A DNA stretch of 34,258 nucleotides, from NCBI GenBank assembly GCA_017477025.1, contig JAFUYA010000077.1, positions 1 through 34,258 on the forward strand, read 5' to 3'. The notes below the pieces were generated by a model. It saw nothing but the letters and a program-made list of their open reading frames with translations, had not been told where the DNA came from and made no database searches. Of this stretch, positions 1-8,405 are shown in pieces. The position numbers were made by a program, and so were the translations under genes. The stretch comes from Bacteroidales bacterium (lineage in GTDB: Bacteria > Bacteroidota > Bacteroidia > Bacteroidales > P3). How positions within the stretch are numbered: position 1 is the first letter of the stretch; every line of letters begins with the position of its first letter.

Positions 1-21
1 CTTACATATCAAATATGTAAG
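1..21. repeat. Perfect 9-bp hairpin at window edge
   Basis: CTTACATAT at 1-9 and ATATGTAAG at 13-21 are perfect reverse complements around a 3-nt loop. The element may continue to the left of the window, so its role cannot be judged. It could be a terminator or part of a repeat. Confidence 0.4.
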
Positions 22-65
22 AATATATAACTCATAACCGATTGTAAATTACGAAATAAGAAAAT

Positions 66-92
66 AGCGTGATTTCTGCGGAAATCATTAAG
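66..92. repeat. Intergenic repeat copy A (GTGATTTCTGCG family)
   Basis: The 15-mer AGCGTGATTTCTGCG at 66-80 occurs again, exactly inverted, at 5386-5400. Here GATTTC (71-76) can pair with GAAATC (81-86), so the copy forms a short hairpin. The following ATTAAG resembles, in reverse complement, the TTAATGATTT found in the second copy and again near 33.74 kb. Confidence 0.5.
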
Positions 93-250
93 AAAACGTG
101 AGAAATCTCAAACATTTTTACTGAAATCAGTGATAAAATTTTTCCGATAACGCTAAACGAAATATTACACTCATAATTTCGTTTTATCCGTCTTTGATAC
201 CACGCAGTTTTTTAATGGAAAGTTTTTCACAAATCCTGATTGCGGACAAA

Positions 251-285
251 AATAGTCGGAAACCGTTGTTGAGTTTCCGACTATT
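251..285 (-). terminator. Rho-independent terminator of the decarboxylase operon
   Basis: A perfect 13-bp stem (251-263 pairs with 273-285) with a 9-nt loop is followed, on the minus strand, by a run of T. It lies about 70 bases beyond the stop of the last gene of the minus-strand operon (354), so it most likely ends that transcript. Confidence 0.8.
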
Positions 286-353
286 GACAAATTATAATAA
301 AATACTGATACGTTTCTTTTTATACTGAACGTCGTAGATTCAGAATTCGCAAC

Positions 354-1526
354 TTACTTCAAGAACGCAAGTAATATACCTGCAGCAACTGCAGAACCGA
401 TTACTCCCGATACGTTCGGCCCCATAGCATGCATCAACAAATAATTGGTTTTGTCGTATTCCATTCCCACACTGTTGGATACACGTGCAGAATCAGGAAC
501 GGCACTTACGCCTGAATTACCGATAAGCGGATTGATTTTGTTGCCTTCTTTTAAGAATAAATTCATAAACTTAACGAACAAAACACCAACAGTTGTTGCT
601 ATAACGAAAGAGAATGCACCCAAGAAAAAGATTCCTATACTCTTTGCCGTCAAAAATGTAGTTGCTTGAGTAGAACAACCGACGGTCAAACCTATCAATA
701 TTGTTGCAATGTTGATTATTGAATTTGATGCCTCAGTTGCCAAACGCTTGGTAACGCCTGACTCTTTCAACAGATTTCCGAAGAACAACATTCCAAGTAA
801 CGGAATACCCGACGGAACAATCATACAGGTCAAAAGCAAACCTATTATAGGGAATATGATTTTCTCAGTTTTAGATACCTGACGAGGAGGTTTCATACGG
901 ATAACTCTTTCTTTCTTTGTTGTCAAAAGTCGCATTATCGGCGGTTGTATTACAGGCACTAATGCCATATAAGAATATGCCGACACGGCTATCGCTCCCA
1001 TCAACTCAGGTGCTAACTGTGAGGAAATAAATATTGCCGTAGGTCCGTCTGCTCCACCGATTATACCTATTGCTCCTGCTTCATTCGGTGCGAATCCCAA
1101 CGCTAAAGCAGCTGTATAAGCAGCGAATATTCCGAATTGGGCAGCCGCTCCGATCCACATTAATTTAGGATTACTCAACAATGCAGAAAAATCCGTCATT
1201 GCTCCGATTCCCAAGAATATCAACGGAGGATACCAACCGTTCTGTACACCGTGATACAGATAATGCAGGACTGAACCGTCTTCATATATACCTATCTTCA
1301 ATCCCGGAAAGAAAGGAATATTTCCTATCAGCATTCCGAATCCGATAGGGACCAACAATAACGGCTCATATTCCTTTTTGATTCCTAAAAATATGAATAT
1401 ACATCCTATAAGTATCATAACGATATGCCCTATAGTGAAGTTGGCAAAGGACGTATAATTCAGGAATTGTACGAATTGGCTTTGGACAAAATCCAAAAAG
1501 CTTATTTGTGCATCAAGTAACATCAT
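354..1526 (-). CDS. mmdB: Na+-translocating decarboxylase beta subunit (MmdB/OadB family)
   Basis: A 390-residue, very hydrophobic membrane protein with many predicted transmembrane segments and no signal peptide. It matches the beta subunit of sodium-pumping biotin-dependent decarboxylases: GGADGPT is at about 157-163, in the segment that carries the Asp implicated in Na+ transport in OadB, followed by SSQLAPELMGAIAVSAYSYM, and VPDSARVSN and GPNVSGVIGSA near the C-terminus. In this family the subunit decarboxylates carboxybiotin and moves Na+ across the inner membrane. The start is ATG-ATG at 1526, with AGGAGG 8 bases upstream and the stop of the biotin carrier gene only 4 bases away. The upstream epimerase and carboxyltransferase genes point to methylmalonyl-CoA rather than oxaloacetate as substrate; that assignment is inference. 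Confidence 0.95.
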   Translation of the reverse strand: MMLLDAQISFLDFVQSQFVQFLNYTSFANFTIGHIVMILIGCIFIFLGIKKEYEPLLLVPIGFGMLIGNIPFFPGLKIGIYEDGSVLHYLYHGVQNGWYPPLIFLGIGAMTDFSALLSNPKLMWIGAAAQFGIFAAYTAALALGFAPNEAGAIGIIGGADGPTAIFISSQLAPELMGAIAVSAYSYMALVPVIQPPIMRLLTTKKERVIRMKPPRQVSKTEKIIFPIIGLLLTCMIVPSGIPLLGMLFFGNLLKESGVTKRLATEASNSIINIATILIGLTVGCSTQATTFLTAKSIGIFFLGAFSFVIATTVGVLFVKFMNLFLKEGNKINPLIGNSGVSAVPDSARVSNSVGMEYDKTNYLLMHAMGPNVSGVIGSAVAAGILLAFLK

Positions 1527-1530
1527 TTTT

Positions 1531-1965
1531 TTAGCCTCCTATAGTTACAAGTACATCACCTTCCATTATGACATCACCTTTTCTGACTTTGACCTCTTTA
1601 ACAATGCCGCCGTTGTCGGCTTTTATCTCATTTTCCATCTTCATAGCCTCCAAAAGCAATAATTTTTGACCTTCCTTGACAGTATCTCCGACATTGACAA
1701 AAACATCCAGGATTGTACCCGGCAAAGGAGACTTAACGGCAACAGCACCTGACTTAGCAGCGGAATTAACCGTTACTTTCGGCACATTGGCTACAGGTTT
1801 TGCCGAATTGATTACAGGTCGTGCCTTAGGAGTTTGCTTAACCTCTCTATCTACTTCTACTTTGTACGGCGTGCCGTTCAACTCCAACTCGATAACCTGT
1901 CCTTCTACATTGTTAATATCAACGGAATATGTACTGCCGTTTATTTTGAACTTATAATTTTTCAT
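1531..1965 (-). CDS. mmdC: Biotin carboxyl carrier protein subunit of the decarboxylase
   Basis: A 144-residue soluble protein. The C-terminal half is a biotinyl domain with LEAMKMENE at about 105-113; Lys109 is the expected biotin attachment site. Residues 1-40 form a small N-terminal domain (KFKINGSTYSVDI) common in decarboxylase carrier proteins. A linker rich in Ala, Pro, Val and Lys (about 41-75) would act as a flexible arm. It should carry CO2 as carboxybiotin from the carboxyltransferase MmdA to the membrane beta subunit. It sits between the OadG-like subunit and the beta subunit in one minus-strand operon. Family identity is clear; naming it mmdC follows Veillonella-type nomenclature. 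Confidence 0.92.
   Translation of the reverse strand: MKNYKFKINGSTYSVDINNVEGQVIELELNGTPYKVEVDREVKQTPKARPVINSAKPVANVPKVTVNSAAKSGAVAVKSPLPGTILDVFVNVGDTVKEGQKLLLLEAMKMENEIKADNGGIVKEVKVRKGDVIMEGDVLVTIGG
1534..1540 (-). promoter_or_regulatory. Strong Shine-Dalgarno site for mmdB
   Basis: The minus strand reads AGGAGGC just before the ATG-ATG of the beta subunit. It lies in the 4-base gap and preceding spacer next to the stop of the biotin carrier gene. Such a full site is notable because most genes in this window have no Shine-Dalgarno sequence, as is usual in Bacteroidetes. Confidence 0.7.
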
Positions 1966-2021
1966 TTTCTGATAAATCTTTTAACAATTAGTAAATTTCA
2001 ATTGTTTATTAATCTTTGCAG

Positions 2022-2954
2022 TTAGCGTCTGTAAACATTCATATTATGAATTTTGCTGCTCCACGGTGAATAACGTTTCTCTACCTTCACAATTGTAAGA
2101 ATAGTATTTTCCTCATCGTGCAGTTCTTCATTATACAAGTGTATTGCAGCTGAAATTGCAGCCAACGCTTCACCCGATAAATTTCCTCCCGCTTTAAATT
2201 CTCCGATTACTTCTTTGCGTTCTTCCTTATCAGGTATATCTTGCTTTACCTTTTTCTTCTGGGCAGAATGTAAAGCACGGGCAAAACCCATCAAAACAAT
2301 AGAAATAACTATTAAAGCAAAGAAAACGGTACTTACTGCAATAACTGTCAATCCCAAACCCGTAGAATCGTGCTTTGCAATTTCTTCGGATTTTTTCGGA
2401 ACTCTGTAATTCAGATATGCGGCACGAGAAGAAGAAACGGTATCTACATGAATGTTTGCAAAACCGTCAGTACAATCTATATCGAAGACATTATATCCTC
2501 TGGCGTTCAGACCTGCTACAAACAAATGCTTTGTATCCTTATCGTACGAAAAGGCAGAAGCCGATCCTGTAAAATGAGGTGAAGTGTAAATATCATTACC
2601 GTTCAAATCCACTATATGAAAATAGCATGAATCTCTGTTGGATGCCAAAAAGACAATACTTTGTTCATATATCGCAACACTCATCGGACGGTAGATTCTA
2701 TACAAATCATGTCTTCCTTTGGTTTCATCAATCAATATGGCTTTTACAATATCGTAACCGTCTTTTGTACGTTTTAATATATTAATAGTATTTTCCGGTT
2801 CGTCAATAACAGCCATAGTCTGCGATTTTGTATCCACTGCAAAAGATTGCGGAATCAAGGCATCATCTTGCGAAAACGCATTACCGCCCGTACTTGCCAA
2901 CAACAGACATAATGCAATGAATACTTTATTCATCAACTTATTCATAATTGTCAT
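2022..2954 (-). CDS. OadG-like decarboxylase subunit with a large exported N-terminal domain
   Basis: 310 residues. The C-terminal third looks like the small OadG/MmdD subunit: one transmembrane helix at about 200-228 (GLGLTVIAVSTVFF and on), a charged cytoplasmic stretch, then AAISAAIHLY and a basic tail with RYSPWSSKIHNM. Before this lie a signal-like hydrophobic segment (about 8-27) and about 165 residues that should face the periplasm. That part has beta-rich repeats such as FAVDTKSQTMAVID and FSYDKDTKHLFVAG, which suggest a partial propeller or WD-like fold. A classical OadG is only about 80-120 residues. The start at 2954 lies 14 bases after the mmdA stop; Met4 is an alternative. The subunit role is supported by operon position; the function of the N-terminal domain is unknown. 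Confidence 0.8.
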   Translation of the reverse strand: MTIMNKLMNKVFIALCLLLASTGGNAFSQDDALIPQSFAVDTKSQTMAVIDEPENTINILKRTKDGYDIVKAILIDETKGRHDLYRIYRPMSVAIYEQSIVFLASNRDSCYFHIVDLNGNDIYTSPHFTGSASAFSYDKDTKHLFVAGLNARGYNVFDIDCTDGFANIHVDTVSSSRAAYLNYRVPKKSEEIAKHDSTGLGLTVIAVSTVFFALIVISIVLMGFARALHSAQKKKVKQDIPDKEERKEVIGEFKAGGNLSGEALAAISAAIHLYNEELHDEENTILTIVKVEKRYSPWSSKIHNMNVYRR

Positions 2955-2968
2955 AAGTTTTAGGTTCG

Positions 2969-4528
2969 TTATAACGGAATATTGTCGTGTTTTTTCATAG
3001 GATTGCTATCCTTCTTCGTTGCCAAAGCCTGTAATGCTCTGATAACACGGAAACGTGTATTACGCGGTTCAATCACATCATCAATATATCCGTATTTAGC
3101 AGCATTATAAGGATTAGCAAACTTATCATTATATTCCTGTTCTTTTTCTGCGATGAATTTTGCTTTGTCTTCATCACTTTCTATTGCCTTCAACTCGCTG
3201 CCGTACAAGATAGCTGTTGCTCCGCTTGCCCCCATAACTGCAATTTGTGCGGTAGGCCAAGCATAGTTGATATCTCCGCGTAACTGTTTGCAGGACATAA
3301 CGTCATGAGCTCCGCCGTATGATTTTCTAAGTGTAACGGTAACTTTTGGAACGGTAGCCTCACCGTATGCGAATAAAAATTTAGCACCGTGAAGTATGAT
3401 TCCGCCGTACTCCTGTCCCGTTCCCGGTAAGAATCCCGGTACATCAACCAATGTGACAACAGGAATATTAAACGCATCACAGAAACGAACGAATCTTGCT
3501 CCTTTCCTTGAAGCGTTGATATCCAAAACTCCTGCCATAAAGTTAGGTTGATTAGCAACGATTCCCACACTCATGCCGTTAAAATGTGCAAAACCGACAA
3601 CCAAGTTAGGAGCAAACTTTTCATGTACTTCAAAAAATTCGCCCTCATCTACAATTGCCGTGATGACATCTTTAACATTATAAGGTTGGTTAGGGTTTTC
3701 AGGAATGATGCCGTTCAAAGAATCTTCCAATCGGTCAATAGGATCATTACAATCAATCACCGGTGCTTCTTCAAGGTTATTCGAAGGCAGGAATGATATT
3801 AATTTTCTTATTTTCTGCAATCCTTCCTGTTCGTTTTCCACAACAAAATGAGCAACACCGCTCTTTGTTGCATGAATGTTGGCTCCTCCCAAGTTAGCAT
3901 CGGTAACATCCTCTCCCGTAACCGTTTTTACTACCTTAGGTCCTGTAACGAACATATAGGAGTTTTCTTTACTCATCATAATGAAGTCAGTCAGTGCAGG
4001 AGAATAAACAGCTCCGCCGGCACAAGGTCCGAAGATTGCACTGATTTGAGGAATGACTCCGCTGGCTAAAATATTGCGTTCAAATATTTCGGCATAACCG
4101 GCCAAAGAATTTACACCTTCCTGTATTCTTGCTCCGCCTGAATCATTCAAACCAATAACAGGAGCCCCGACTTTCATTGCCTGGTCCATTACCTTGCAAA
4201 TCTTTTTGGCAAAACTCTCACTCAAAGATCCTCCGAATATGGTAAAATCTTGAGAAAATACATATACCAATCTGCCGTCTATTGTTCCGTAACCCGTTAC
4301 TACACCATCGGAAAGAAATTCTTTTTTCTCCATTCCGAAATTAGTACAACGGTGAGTTACAAACATATCAAATTCCTCAAAACTACCTTCATCCAAAAGC
4401 AATTCTATTCTTTCTCTCGCCGTTAGCTTACCTTTGGCATGTTGAGATTCTATTCTTTTTTCTCCACCGCCGAGTTTTGCTTTAACTCTAAGGTCTAACA
4501 ACTGTTTTATTTTTTCTTCAAAAGCCAT
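2969..4528 (-). CDS. mmdA: Methylmalonyl-CoA decarboxylase alpha subunit (carboxyltransferase)
   Basis: 519 residues, the usual length of acyl-CoA carboxylase beta / MmdA carboxyltransferases. It has both crotonase-like halves. GGARIQEGV and [17 protein letters not shown] lie in the N-terminal half. [20 protein letters not shown] and [10 protein letters not shown] lie in the C-terminal half and form the acyl-CoA and biotin sites and oxyanion holes. It transfers CO2 from methylmalonyl-CoA to biotin on the carrier protein in the cytoplasm. The similar propionyl-CoA carboxylase beta subunit is the main alternative. The adjacent beta and OadG-like subunits and the epimerase gene favour the decarboxylating direction. 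The ATG at 4528 has no Shine-Dalgarno sequence. Confidence 0.95.
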   Translation of the reverse strand: MAFEEKIKQLLDLRVKAKLGGGEKRIESQHAKGKLTARERIELLLDEGSFEEFDMFVTHRCTNFGMEKKEFLSDGVVTGYGTIDGRLVYVFSQDFTIFGGSLSESFAKKICKVMDQAMKVGAPVIGLNDSGGARIQEGVNSLAGYAEIFERNILASGVIPQISAIFGPCAGGAVYSPALTDFIMMSKENSYMFVTGPKVVKTVTGEDVTDANLGGANIHATKSGVAHFVVENEQEGLQKIRKLISFLPSNNLEEAPVIDCNDPIDRLEDSLNGIIPENPNQPYNVKDVITAIVDEGEFFEVHEKFAPNLVVGFAHFNGMSVGIVANQPNFMAGVLDINASRKGARFVRFCDAFNIPVVTLVDVPGFLPGTGQEYGGIILHGAKFLFAYGEATVPKVTVTLRKSYGGAHDVMSCKQLRGDINYAWPTAQIAVMGASGATAILYGSELKAIESDEDKAKFIAEKEQEYNDKFANPYNAAKYGYIDDVIEPRNTRFRVIRALQALATKKDSNPMKKHDNIPL

Positions 4529-4609
4529 AATTTAAATTATTTGGTACGAATGACAAAACGTGCAACACGTATCAACGTGCGGCATTCTTCCGTCATGTAT
4601 TTTATATTC

Positions 4610-5011
4610 TTACTTACAACAAAATTCCGTTAAAACTCCGAATGTAGATTTCGGATGCATAAATCCTATGTTAAGATTCTCCGCACCTTTGCGTGAATGT
4701 TCGTCAATCAGACGAACTCCTTTATCTTTAGCATCCTGAAGAGCTTTATCGGTATCCTCAACTGCAAAGGCTATATGATGAACTCCTGCACCTTTTTTCT
4801 CAATGAATTTAGCGATAGGACTGTCTTCGCTTGTTGCTTCCAATAACTCAATCTTCACTTCTCCGATTTTCAGAAAAGCCGTTTTAACTTTCTGGTCTGC
4901 TACTTCTTCTATATTGTAGCATTCCAACCCCATTACTTCTTCCCAATACTTAATAGCCTCTTGTAAATTCTCTACGGCTATTCCGATGTGTTCAATGTGT
5001 GTAGGTTTCAT
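4610..5011 (-). CDS. mce: Methylmalonyl-CoA epimerase
   Basis: 133 residues, a full-length glyoxalase/VOC-fold epimerase made of two beta-alpha-beta-beta-beta units. Metal ligands expected for the family are visible: His8 in HIEHIGIAV, His in GVHHIAF, and Glu in LTEFC near the C-terminus. It interconverts (S)- and (R)-methylmalonyl-CoA, linking methylmalonyl-CoA mutase to the decarboxylase encoded just downstream. It is the first gene of the minus-strand operon, 81 bases before mmdA, and has a clear -7 element upstream at 5064-5071. Confidence 0.93.
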   Translation of the reverse strand: MKPTHIEHIGIAVENLQEAIKYWEEVMGLECYNIEEVADQKVKTAFLKIGEVKIELLEATSEDSPIAKFIEKKGAGVHHIAFAVEDTDKALQDAKDKGVRLIDEHSRKGAENLNIGFMHPKSTFGVLTEFCCK

Positions 5012-5063
5012 ACTTCAAAATTATTAGGTTTATAATGTATGTGTTTTTTAATATTCTGAGTTG

Positions 5064-5071
5064 CAAATATA
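5064..5071 (-). promoter_or_regulatory. -7 promoter element, epimerase-decarboxylase operon
   Basis: TATATTTG on the minus strand fits the Bacteroidetes -7 consensus TAnnTTTG exactly, 52 bases before the epimerase ATG. No convincing -33 TTTG was found at the usual spacing. Confidence 0.6.
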
Positions 5072-5356
5072 TGAAAACTTACTGAAATATCCGCCCGTAT
5101 TCTGAATAATTTTACAAAAAAATAATACAAAAAAAACAGATATATAGAAATATTTGCTTTCCTGCTATAAAAAATCATGTTTTATATACTTAACTGAAAA
5201 AAACATATTAAAATACGATTATACTACGCTTTGTTCTGCAGTCTGATTGTTGAACGAAAGGGGATTTTTTCACATAAATTTTATTCAAATTTTAGTAAAG
5301 AAAAATAAAGAAGAAACATCAGTGAAAAATTGTCCGTGATTTTGTGAGAAAAGTGT

Positions 5357-5400
5357 GTGATTTCTGCGATTTTTTTAATGATTTTCGCAGAAATCACGCT
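5357..5400. repeat. Intergenic repeat copy B: 13-bp perfect hairpin
   Basis: Bases 5357-5369 (GTGATTTCTGCGA) pair perfectly with 5385-5397 across a 15-nt T-rich loop containing TTAATGATTT. The right arm extended to 5400 is the exact inverse of the 15-mer at 66-80. On the plus strand the hairpin is followed by GCTGTTTTTT, so it could act as a plus-strand terminator. No plus-strand gene ends here. Confidence 0.6.
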
Positions 5401-5500
5401 GTTTTTTAATCAATTCATTTATAAATATTTAAAATATCTTTTTAGAACATCCTTCTCCATTGGAATATTACCGTTTGTCAAAGATTTTATAAAAAATTTA

Positions 5501-5534
5501 AGGCTGTTGAGAAAATCTATTTCCACAACAGCCT
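5501..5534 (-). terminator. Rho-independent terminator of lpxC-lpxA
   Basis: AGGCTGTTG (5501-5509) pairs with CAACAGCCT (5526-5534). On the minus strand the stem is followed by a T-rich tract (TTAAATTTTTTAT). It lies 24 bases after the lpxA stop. Confidence 0.75.
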
Positions 5535-5558
5535 CAAATAAAACTTTCATCGTACATG

Positions 5559-6329
5559 TTAATGGTAACCTTTTATCAAACCTCTGTCTGCACGTTCCAT
5601 AAAAGTCGCAATTATATTGGTGTATTTATTTTGTTTGCGAGTCTTTATTTCCTCCAAGGCTCTGGAATACGTCAGACCTTTTTGAAAAATCGTACTATAT
5701 ATATCCTGAATCTCGTTAATATCCTCCTGAGAAAAGCCTCTGCGGTGTAATCCTACGGAATTTAATCCGCAATACGAGGCAGGATTCTTTCCGACTTTAA
5801 CATAAGGCGGAACATCTTTGTCAAGTAAGGTACCTCCTGAAGTAATGGCATGCTGTCCTACGTGTACAAATTGATGAATGGCGGTCAAACCTCCTGTAAT
5901 TACAAAATCTTCTATTTCAATATGGCCTGCCAATGTTGTATTGTTAGCCAACACGCAATTATTGCCTATAATGCAGTCATGGGCAACATGAACGTATGCC
6001 ATAATCAAATTGTTGTCTCCGATTTTGGTAGTACCGCGTGCAGCCGTTCCCCTGTTTATGGTTACAAATTCTCTGATTGTATTATTGTTACCTATTTCTA
6101 CCGTTGTATATTCACCGTCAAATTTCAAATCCTGCGGTGCCGCAGCAATGCTTGCTGAAGGGAAAATCCTGCAATTATTACCTATCCTTGCTCCGGGAAA
6201 TATTACCACCCCGCTTCCTATATAACAATTATCGCCTATTACAACATCTCCGTGAATAACGGCAAACGGTTCTATCGTTACATTCTTACCGATCTTTGCA
6301 TCCGGATTTAAGTAATACAAATCTTTCAT
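5559..6329 (-). CDS. lpxA: Acyl-ACP--UDP-N-acetylglucosamine O-acyltransferase
   Basis: Cytoplasmic enzyme for the first step of lipid A synthesis; it transfers a 3-hydroxyacyl chain from ACP to UDP-GlcNAc. The N-terminal two thirds is a left-handed beta-helix of hexapeptide repeats (IGKNVTIEPFAVI and on). YVHVAHDC contains the expected catalytic His, and GGLTAIHQFVHVG and DVPPYVKVGKNPA are family motifs. The C-terminal helical domain has GLHRRGFS. The chosen ATG (6329) gives 256 residues with NPDAKIG near position 7, as in family members. An in-frame ATG at 6371 would add 14 residues (MSYFARVVLNHKDV) and cannot be ruled out. It lies directly downstream of lpxC-fabZ. Confidence 0.93.
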   Translation of the reverse strand: MKDLYYLNPDAKIGKNVTIEPFAVIHGDVVIGDNCYIGSGVVIFPGARIGNNCRIFPSASIAAAPQDLKFDGEYTTVEIGNNNTIREFVTINRGTAARGTTKIGDNNLIMAYVHVAHDCIIGNNCVLANNTTLAGHIEIEDFVITGGLTAIHQFVHVGQHAITSGGTLLDKDVPPYVKVGKNPASYCGLNSVGLHRRGFSQEDINEIQDIYSTIFQKGLTYSRALEEIKTRKQNKYTNIIATFMERADRGLIKGYH

Positions 6330-6425
6330 TACATCTTTGTGATTTAGCACGACGCGAGCAAAATACGACATTGTCTTCTCTTACTCAAACATGACAACAT
6401 GACGTATTCTAAACTCTACTTATAT

Positions 6426-7808
6426 TTATTGCTTACTTACCATTGCCATTAATGTTGCCTCTACGCATACCTTATTGCCTACGTAAGCAGTTCCTTTCAT
6501 TTGAATGATTCCTCTGCGAACAGGTCCTGTTTGTTGCAGTTTAAGCAAAAGAGTATCCCCCGGAACAACCTTATTACGGAATTTAACTTCCTCAAATTTC
6601 ATAAAGTACGTATTCCATTTTTCATCCTCTTTGGCATCTTTCAAAACAAGCATTCCTCCTGTTTGCCCCAATGCCTCAACAATCAAAACTCCCGGCATAA
6701 CAGGCTCTTCAGGAAAATGCCCGTTAAAGAAGTCTTCATTACCTGTAACATTTTTCAAACCGACAATGTAATCTTCCCCGACTTCAATAATTTTGTCTAT
6801 CAAAAGCATAGGAAAGCGGTGAGGAAGTCTCTTACGGATTTCCATAATATCAAACACAGGTTCCTTGTTAGGGTCATAAACAGGAACATAATTATTAATA
6901 TCCATATCTTTTCTTATTTTTTTCGCAAAATTTGTATTATTGGTATGACCGGGCCGTTTGATAATAAAATGACCTCTAATGTTGGGACATACAAGAGAGA
7001 TATCTCCGATAAAATCCAACAACTTATGACGTGCAGGTTCATTAACATGTTGCAACTTTATAGTATTGATAACGCCGTGCTCAACCTTTACATCATCTTT
7101 GTTTTTATTGAAAAACTCAGCTATTTTATCCGTTGATTCTTCGGTCAATGGTTTATCGGCAAAAACAATGGCATTATCCAAATCACCTCCTTTAATCAGA
7201 TTGTTGTCAATAAGAAATGAGATCTCGGATAAAAAAACAAATGTCCTGCATTTGGAAATTTCATTGTTAAAATCATTAATATCCTTGATTTCTGCAATTT
7301 GAGTACCTATTAAGTCTGAATCGAAATCAATCGTTGCCGTAACTGAAAAATCTTTTGAAGGCAAAGCCCAATACTCTGTCTTACCATCTGCAGACAAATA
7401 GTGTAAAGGTTGCCGTACTTCAAAATATTTCTTTTCTGCATCAAGATCTGTTACACCTGCTTTTTGTATTAACTCCACCCAGTATTTACTGCTACCGTCC
7501 AAAATAGGGACCTCATCACAATTAATCTCAATTCTGACATTGTCTATTCCGTTAGCAAAGAGTGCAGCCATAAGATGCTCTATCGTAGAAACGCTTACTC
7601 CGTTTTCACAAAGTGTAGTTCCTCTTGAGGTCTCGGTAACATTATCCGCAATTGCAGATATTTGCGGCAAGGTATCAATATCAGTCCTTACAAAGAAAAT
7701 TCCTTCATTCTCTTTTGCAGGACACAAACGTATCTTACATTGCTTTCCTGTATGCAACCCCCTGCCTTCTATACTTACAATACTATTCAGTGTCTTTTGC
7801 TTAATCAT
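6426..7808 (-). CDS. lpxC-fabZ: Bifunctional UDP-3-O-acyl-N-acetylglucosamine deacetylase / 3-hydroxyacyl-ACP dehydratase
   Basis: 460 residues with two enzymes in one chain, a fusion typical of Bacteroidetes. Residues 1-290 are LpxC, the Zn-dependent committed step of lipid A synthesis: His78 in STIEHLM, then His251 and Asp255 in HKLLDFIGD are the metal ligands, and His270 and His278 are in the GH...GH region. Residues about 305-460 are FabZ of fatty acid synthesis: LPHRFPMLLID, GHFPEEPVMPGVLIVEALGQ with catalytic His354 and Glu368. The reading frame stays open upstream to 7910, but the start at 7808 fits LpxC (MIKQKTL) and the promoter at 7818-7847 lies inside the longer frame. It is cotranscribed with lpxA. 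Confidence 0.96.
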   Translation of the reverse strand: MIKQKTLNSIVSIEGRGLHTGKQCKIRLCPAKENEGIFFVRTDIDTLPQISAIADNVTETSRGTTLCENGVSVSTIEHLMAALFANGIDNVRIEINCDEVPILDGSSKYWVELIQKAGVTDLDAEKKYFEVRQPLHYLSADGKTEYWALPSKDFSVTATIDFDSDLIGTQIAEIKDINDFNNEISKCRTFVFLSEISFLIDNNLIKGGDLDNAIVFADKPLTEESTDKIAEFFNKNKDDVKVEHGVINTIKLQHVNEPARHKLLDFIGDISLVCPNIRGHFIIKRPGHTNNTNFAKKIRKDMDINNYVPVYDPNKEPVFDIMEIRKRLPHRFPMLLIDKIIEVGEDYIVGLKNVTGNEDFFNGHFPEEPVMPGVLIVEALGQTGGMLVLKDAKEDEKWNTYFMKFEEVKFRNKVVPGDTLLLKLQQTGPVRRGIIQMKGTAYVGNKVCVEATLMAMVSKQ

Positions 7809-7817
7809 ACTGGTTTG

Positions 7818-7847
7818 CAAAAGTACGTTTTTTTTATGGTATGGCAA
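7818..7847 (-). promoter_or_regulatory. Near-complete Bacteroidetes promoter of lpxC-fabZ
   Basis: The minus strand carries TACTTTTG at 7825-7818 (consensus TAnnTTTG), with TTG/TTTG at about 7845-7848 and 19 bases between. The -7 box ends only 9 bases before the ATG at 7808, so the 5' leader should be very short. This fixes the start codon and excludes the longer reading frame. Confidence 0.7.
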
Positions 7848-7920
7848 ACATTTTGACGTAACTTTTTTGATTTTAACGGAAAAAAGAAATAAAAAATGGT
7901 TTAAAATCAAATTTTATATA

Positions 7921-7928
7921 TATATTTG
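7921..7928 (+). promoter_or_regulatory. -7 promoter element of the gene at 7953
   Basis: TATATTTG matches the consensus exactly and lies 24 bases before the ATG at 7953. It overlaps a possible TTG start at 7926, which rules that start out. Confidence 0.65.
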
Positions 7929-7952
7929 CAAATCCAAAAAAACACAATAAAA

Positions 7953-8405
7953 ATGAAAAAATCCGCATTTGTAATCGTTCTGTCTTTGTTGGCAATAACT
8001 TTATCGGCACAAGAGCCTAAGGAATGGGCACCGGCTTATTTCTCCAAAGATTATGTTGTAGTTGCAGTCAATGCACATACAACGGATTCGGAACTTCTGC
8101 AAATCAGAAAGAATATATTGAAATATTCAATGATACGTTTTACAAACTTTGACGTAATACGTGCCGATGACGGTTCAATTTATTTTCTTTCCATGGAGGT
8201 TGATTGTCGCGACGGTTACAATGGTAAGATTTCACATGCTTTTGAACCTGGAGATACGACCTATTATGGATTTGTGAGAGATTATTCGCTTAATACATAC
8301 AAAAAACCATTTTTTATAGGCAATCTTTTATCGCCCTATTCAGGAATTAACCACGTTGAAGAATACATTGCAACAAAAAAGCAGGAAGAAGACAACGCTG
8401 AATAA
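7953..8405 (+). CDS. Small exported protein of unknown function
   Basis: 150 residues starting at ATG 7953. Residues 1-19 are a clear signal peptide (MKKSAFVIVLSLLAITLSAQ) with a likely type I cleavage site after LSA. The mature part (about 130 residues) has a stretch VVVAVNAHTTDSELLQIRK and a Trp near its N-terminus (EWAPAYF). There is no lipobox, no T9SS sorting domain and no motif I recognise. It is transcribed divergently from lpxC-fabZ with its own promoter. I do not recognise the family. Confidence 0.75.
   Translation: MKKSAFVIVLSLLAITLSAQEPKEWAPAYFSKDYVVVAVNAHTTDSELLQIRKNILKYSMIRFTNFDVIRADDGSIYFLSMEVDCRDGYNGKISHAFEPGDTTYYGFVRDYSLNTYKKPFFIGNLLSPYSGINHVEEYIATKKQEEDNAE

Larger units (their letters stand above)
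1..353. other. Intergenic region at left edge
   Basis: No credible gene was seen here. The stretch holds a small hairpin at the very edge (1-21), one copy of a repeat shared with the region near 5.4 kb (66-80), and the terminator of the decarboxylase operon (251-285). The rest is AT-rich, with short imperfect dyads such as ACTGA-AA-TCAGT near 121-132. Any gene served by the edge hairpin would lie outside the window. Confidence 0.7.
5012..5558. other. Long intergenic region between lpxA and the epimerase gene
   Basis: About 550 bases with no credible gene. It holds the epimerase promoter (5064-5071), a hairpin repeat (5357-5397) and the lpxA terminator (5501-5534). The remainder is strongly AT-rich. 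A small RNA cannot be excluded but nothing specific supports one. Confidence 0.6.

Noticed and set aside
3190..3570. 126-codon minus-strand frame inside mmdA
   Set aside because: An alternative frame on the same strand as mmdA, whose catalytic motifs cover the region; no start signal.
6501..7136. 211-codon plus-strand frame
   Set aside because: It is antisense to lpxC-fabZ, whose motifs are unmistakable; no promoter or homology is visible.
7809..7910. N-terminal extension of LpxC-FabZ by 34 codons
   Set aside because: The promoter with both elements lies inside it, and LpxC proteins begin near MIKQKTL.
7926..7952. TTG start 9 codons upstream of the exported protein at 7953
   Set aside because: It overlaps the -7 box and would put charged residues before a clean signal peptide.
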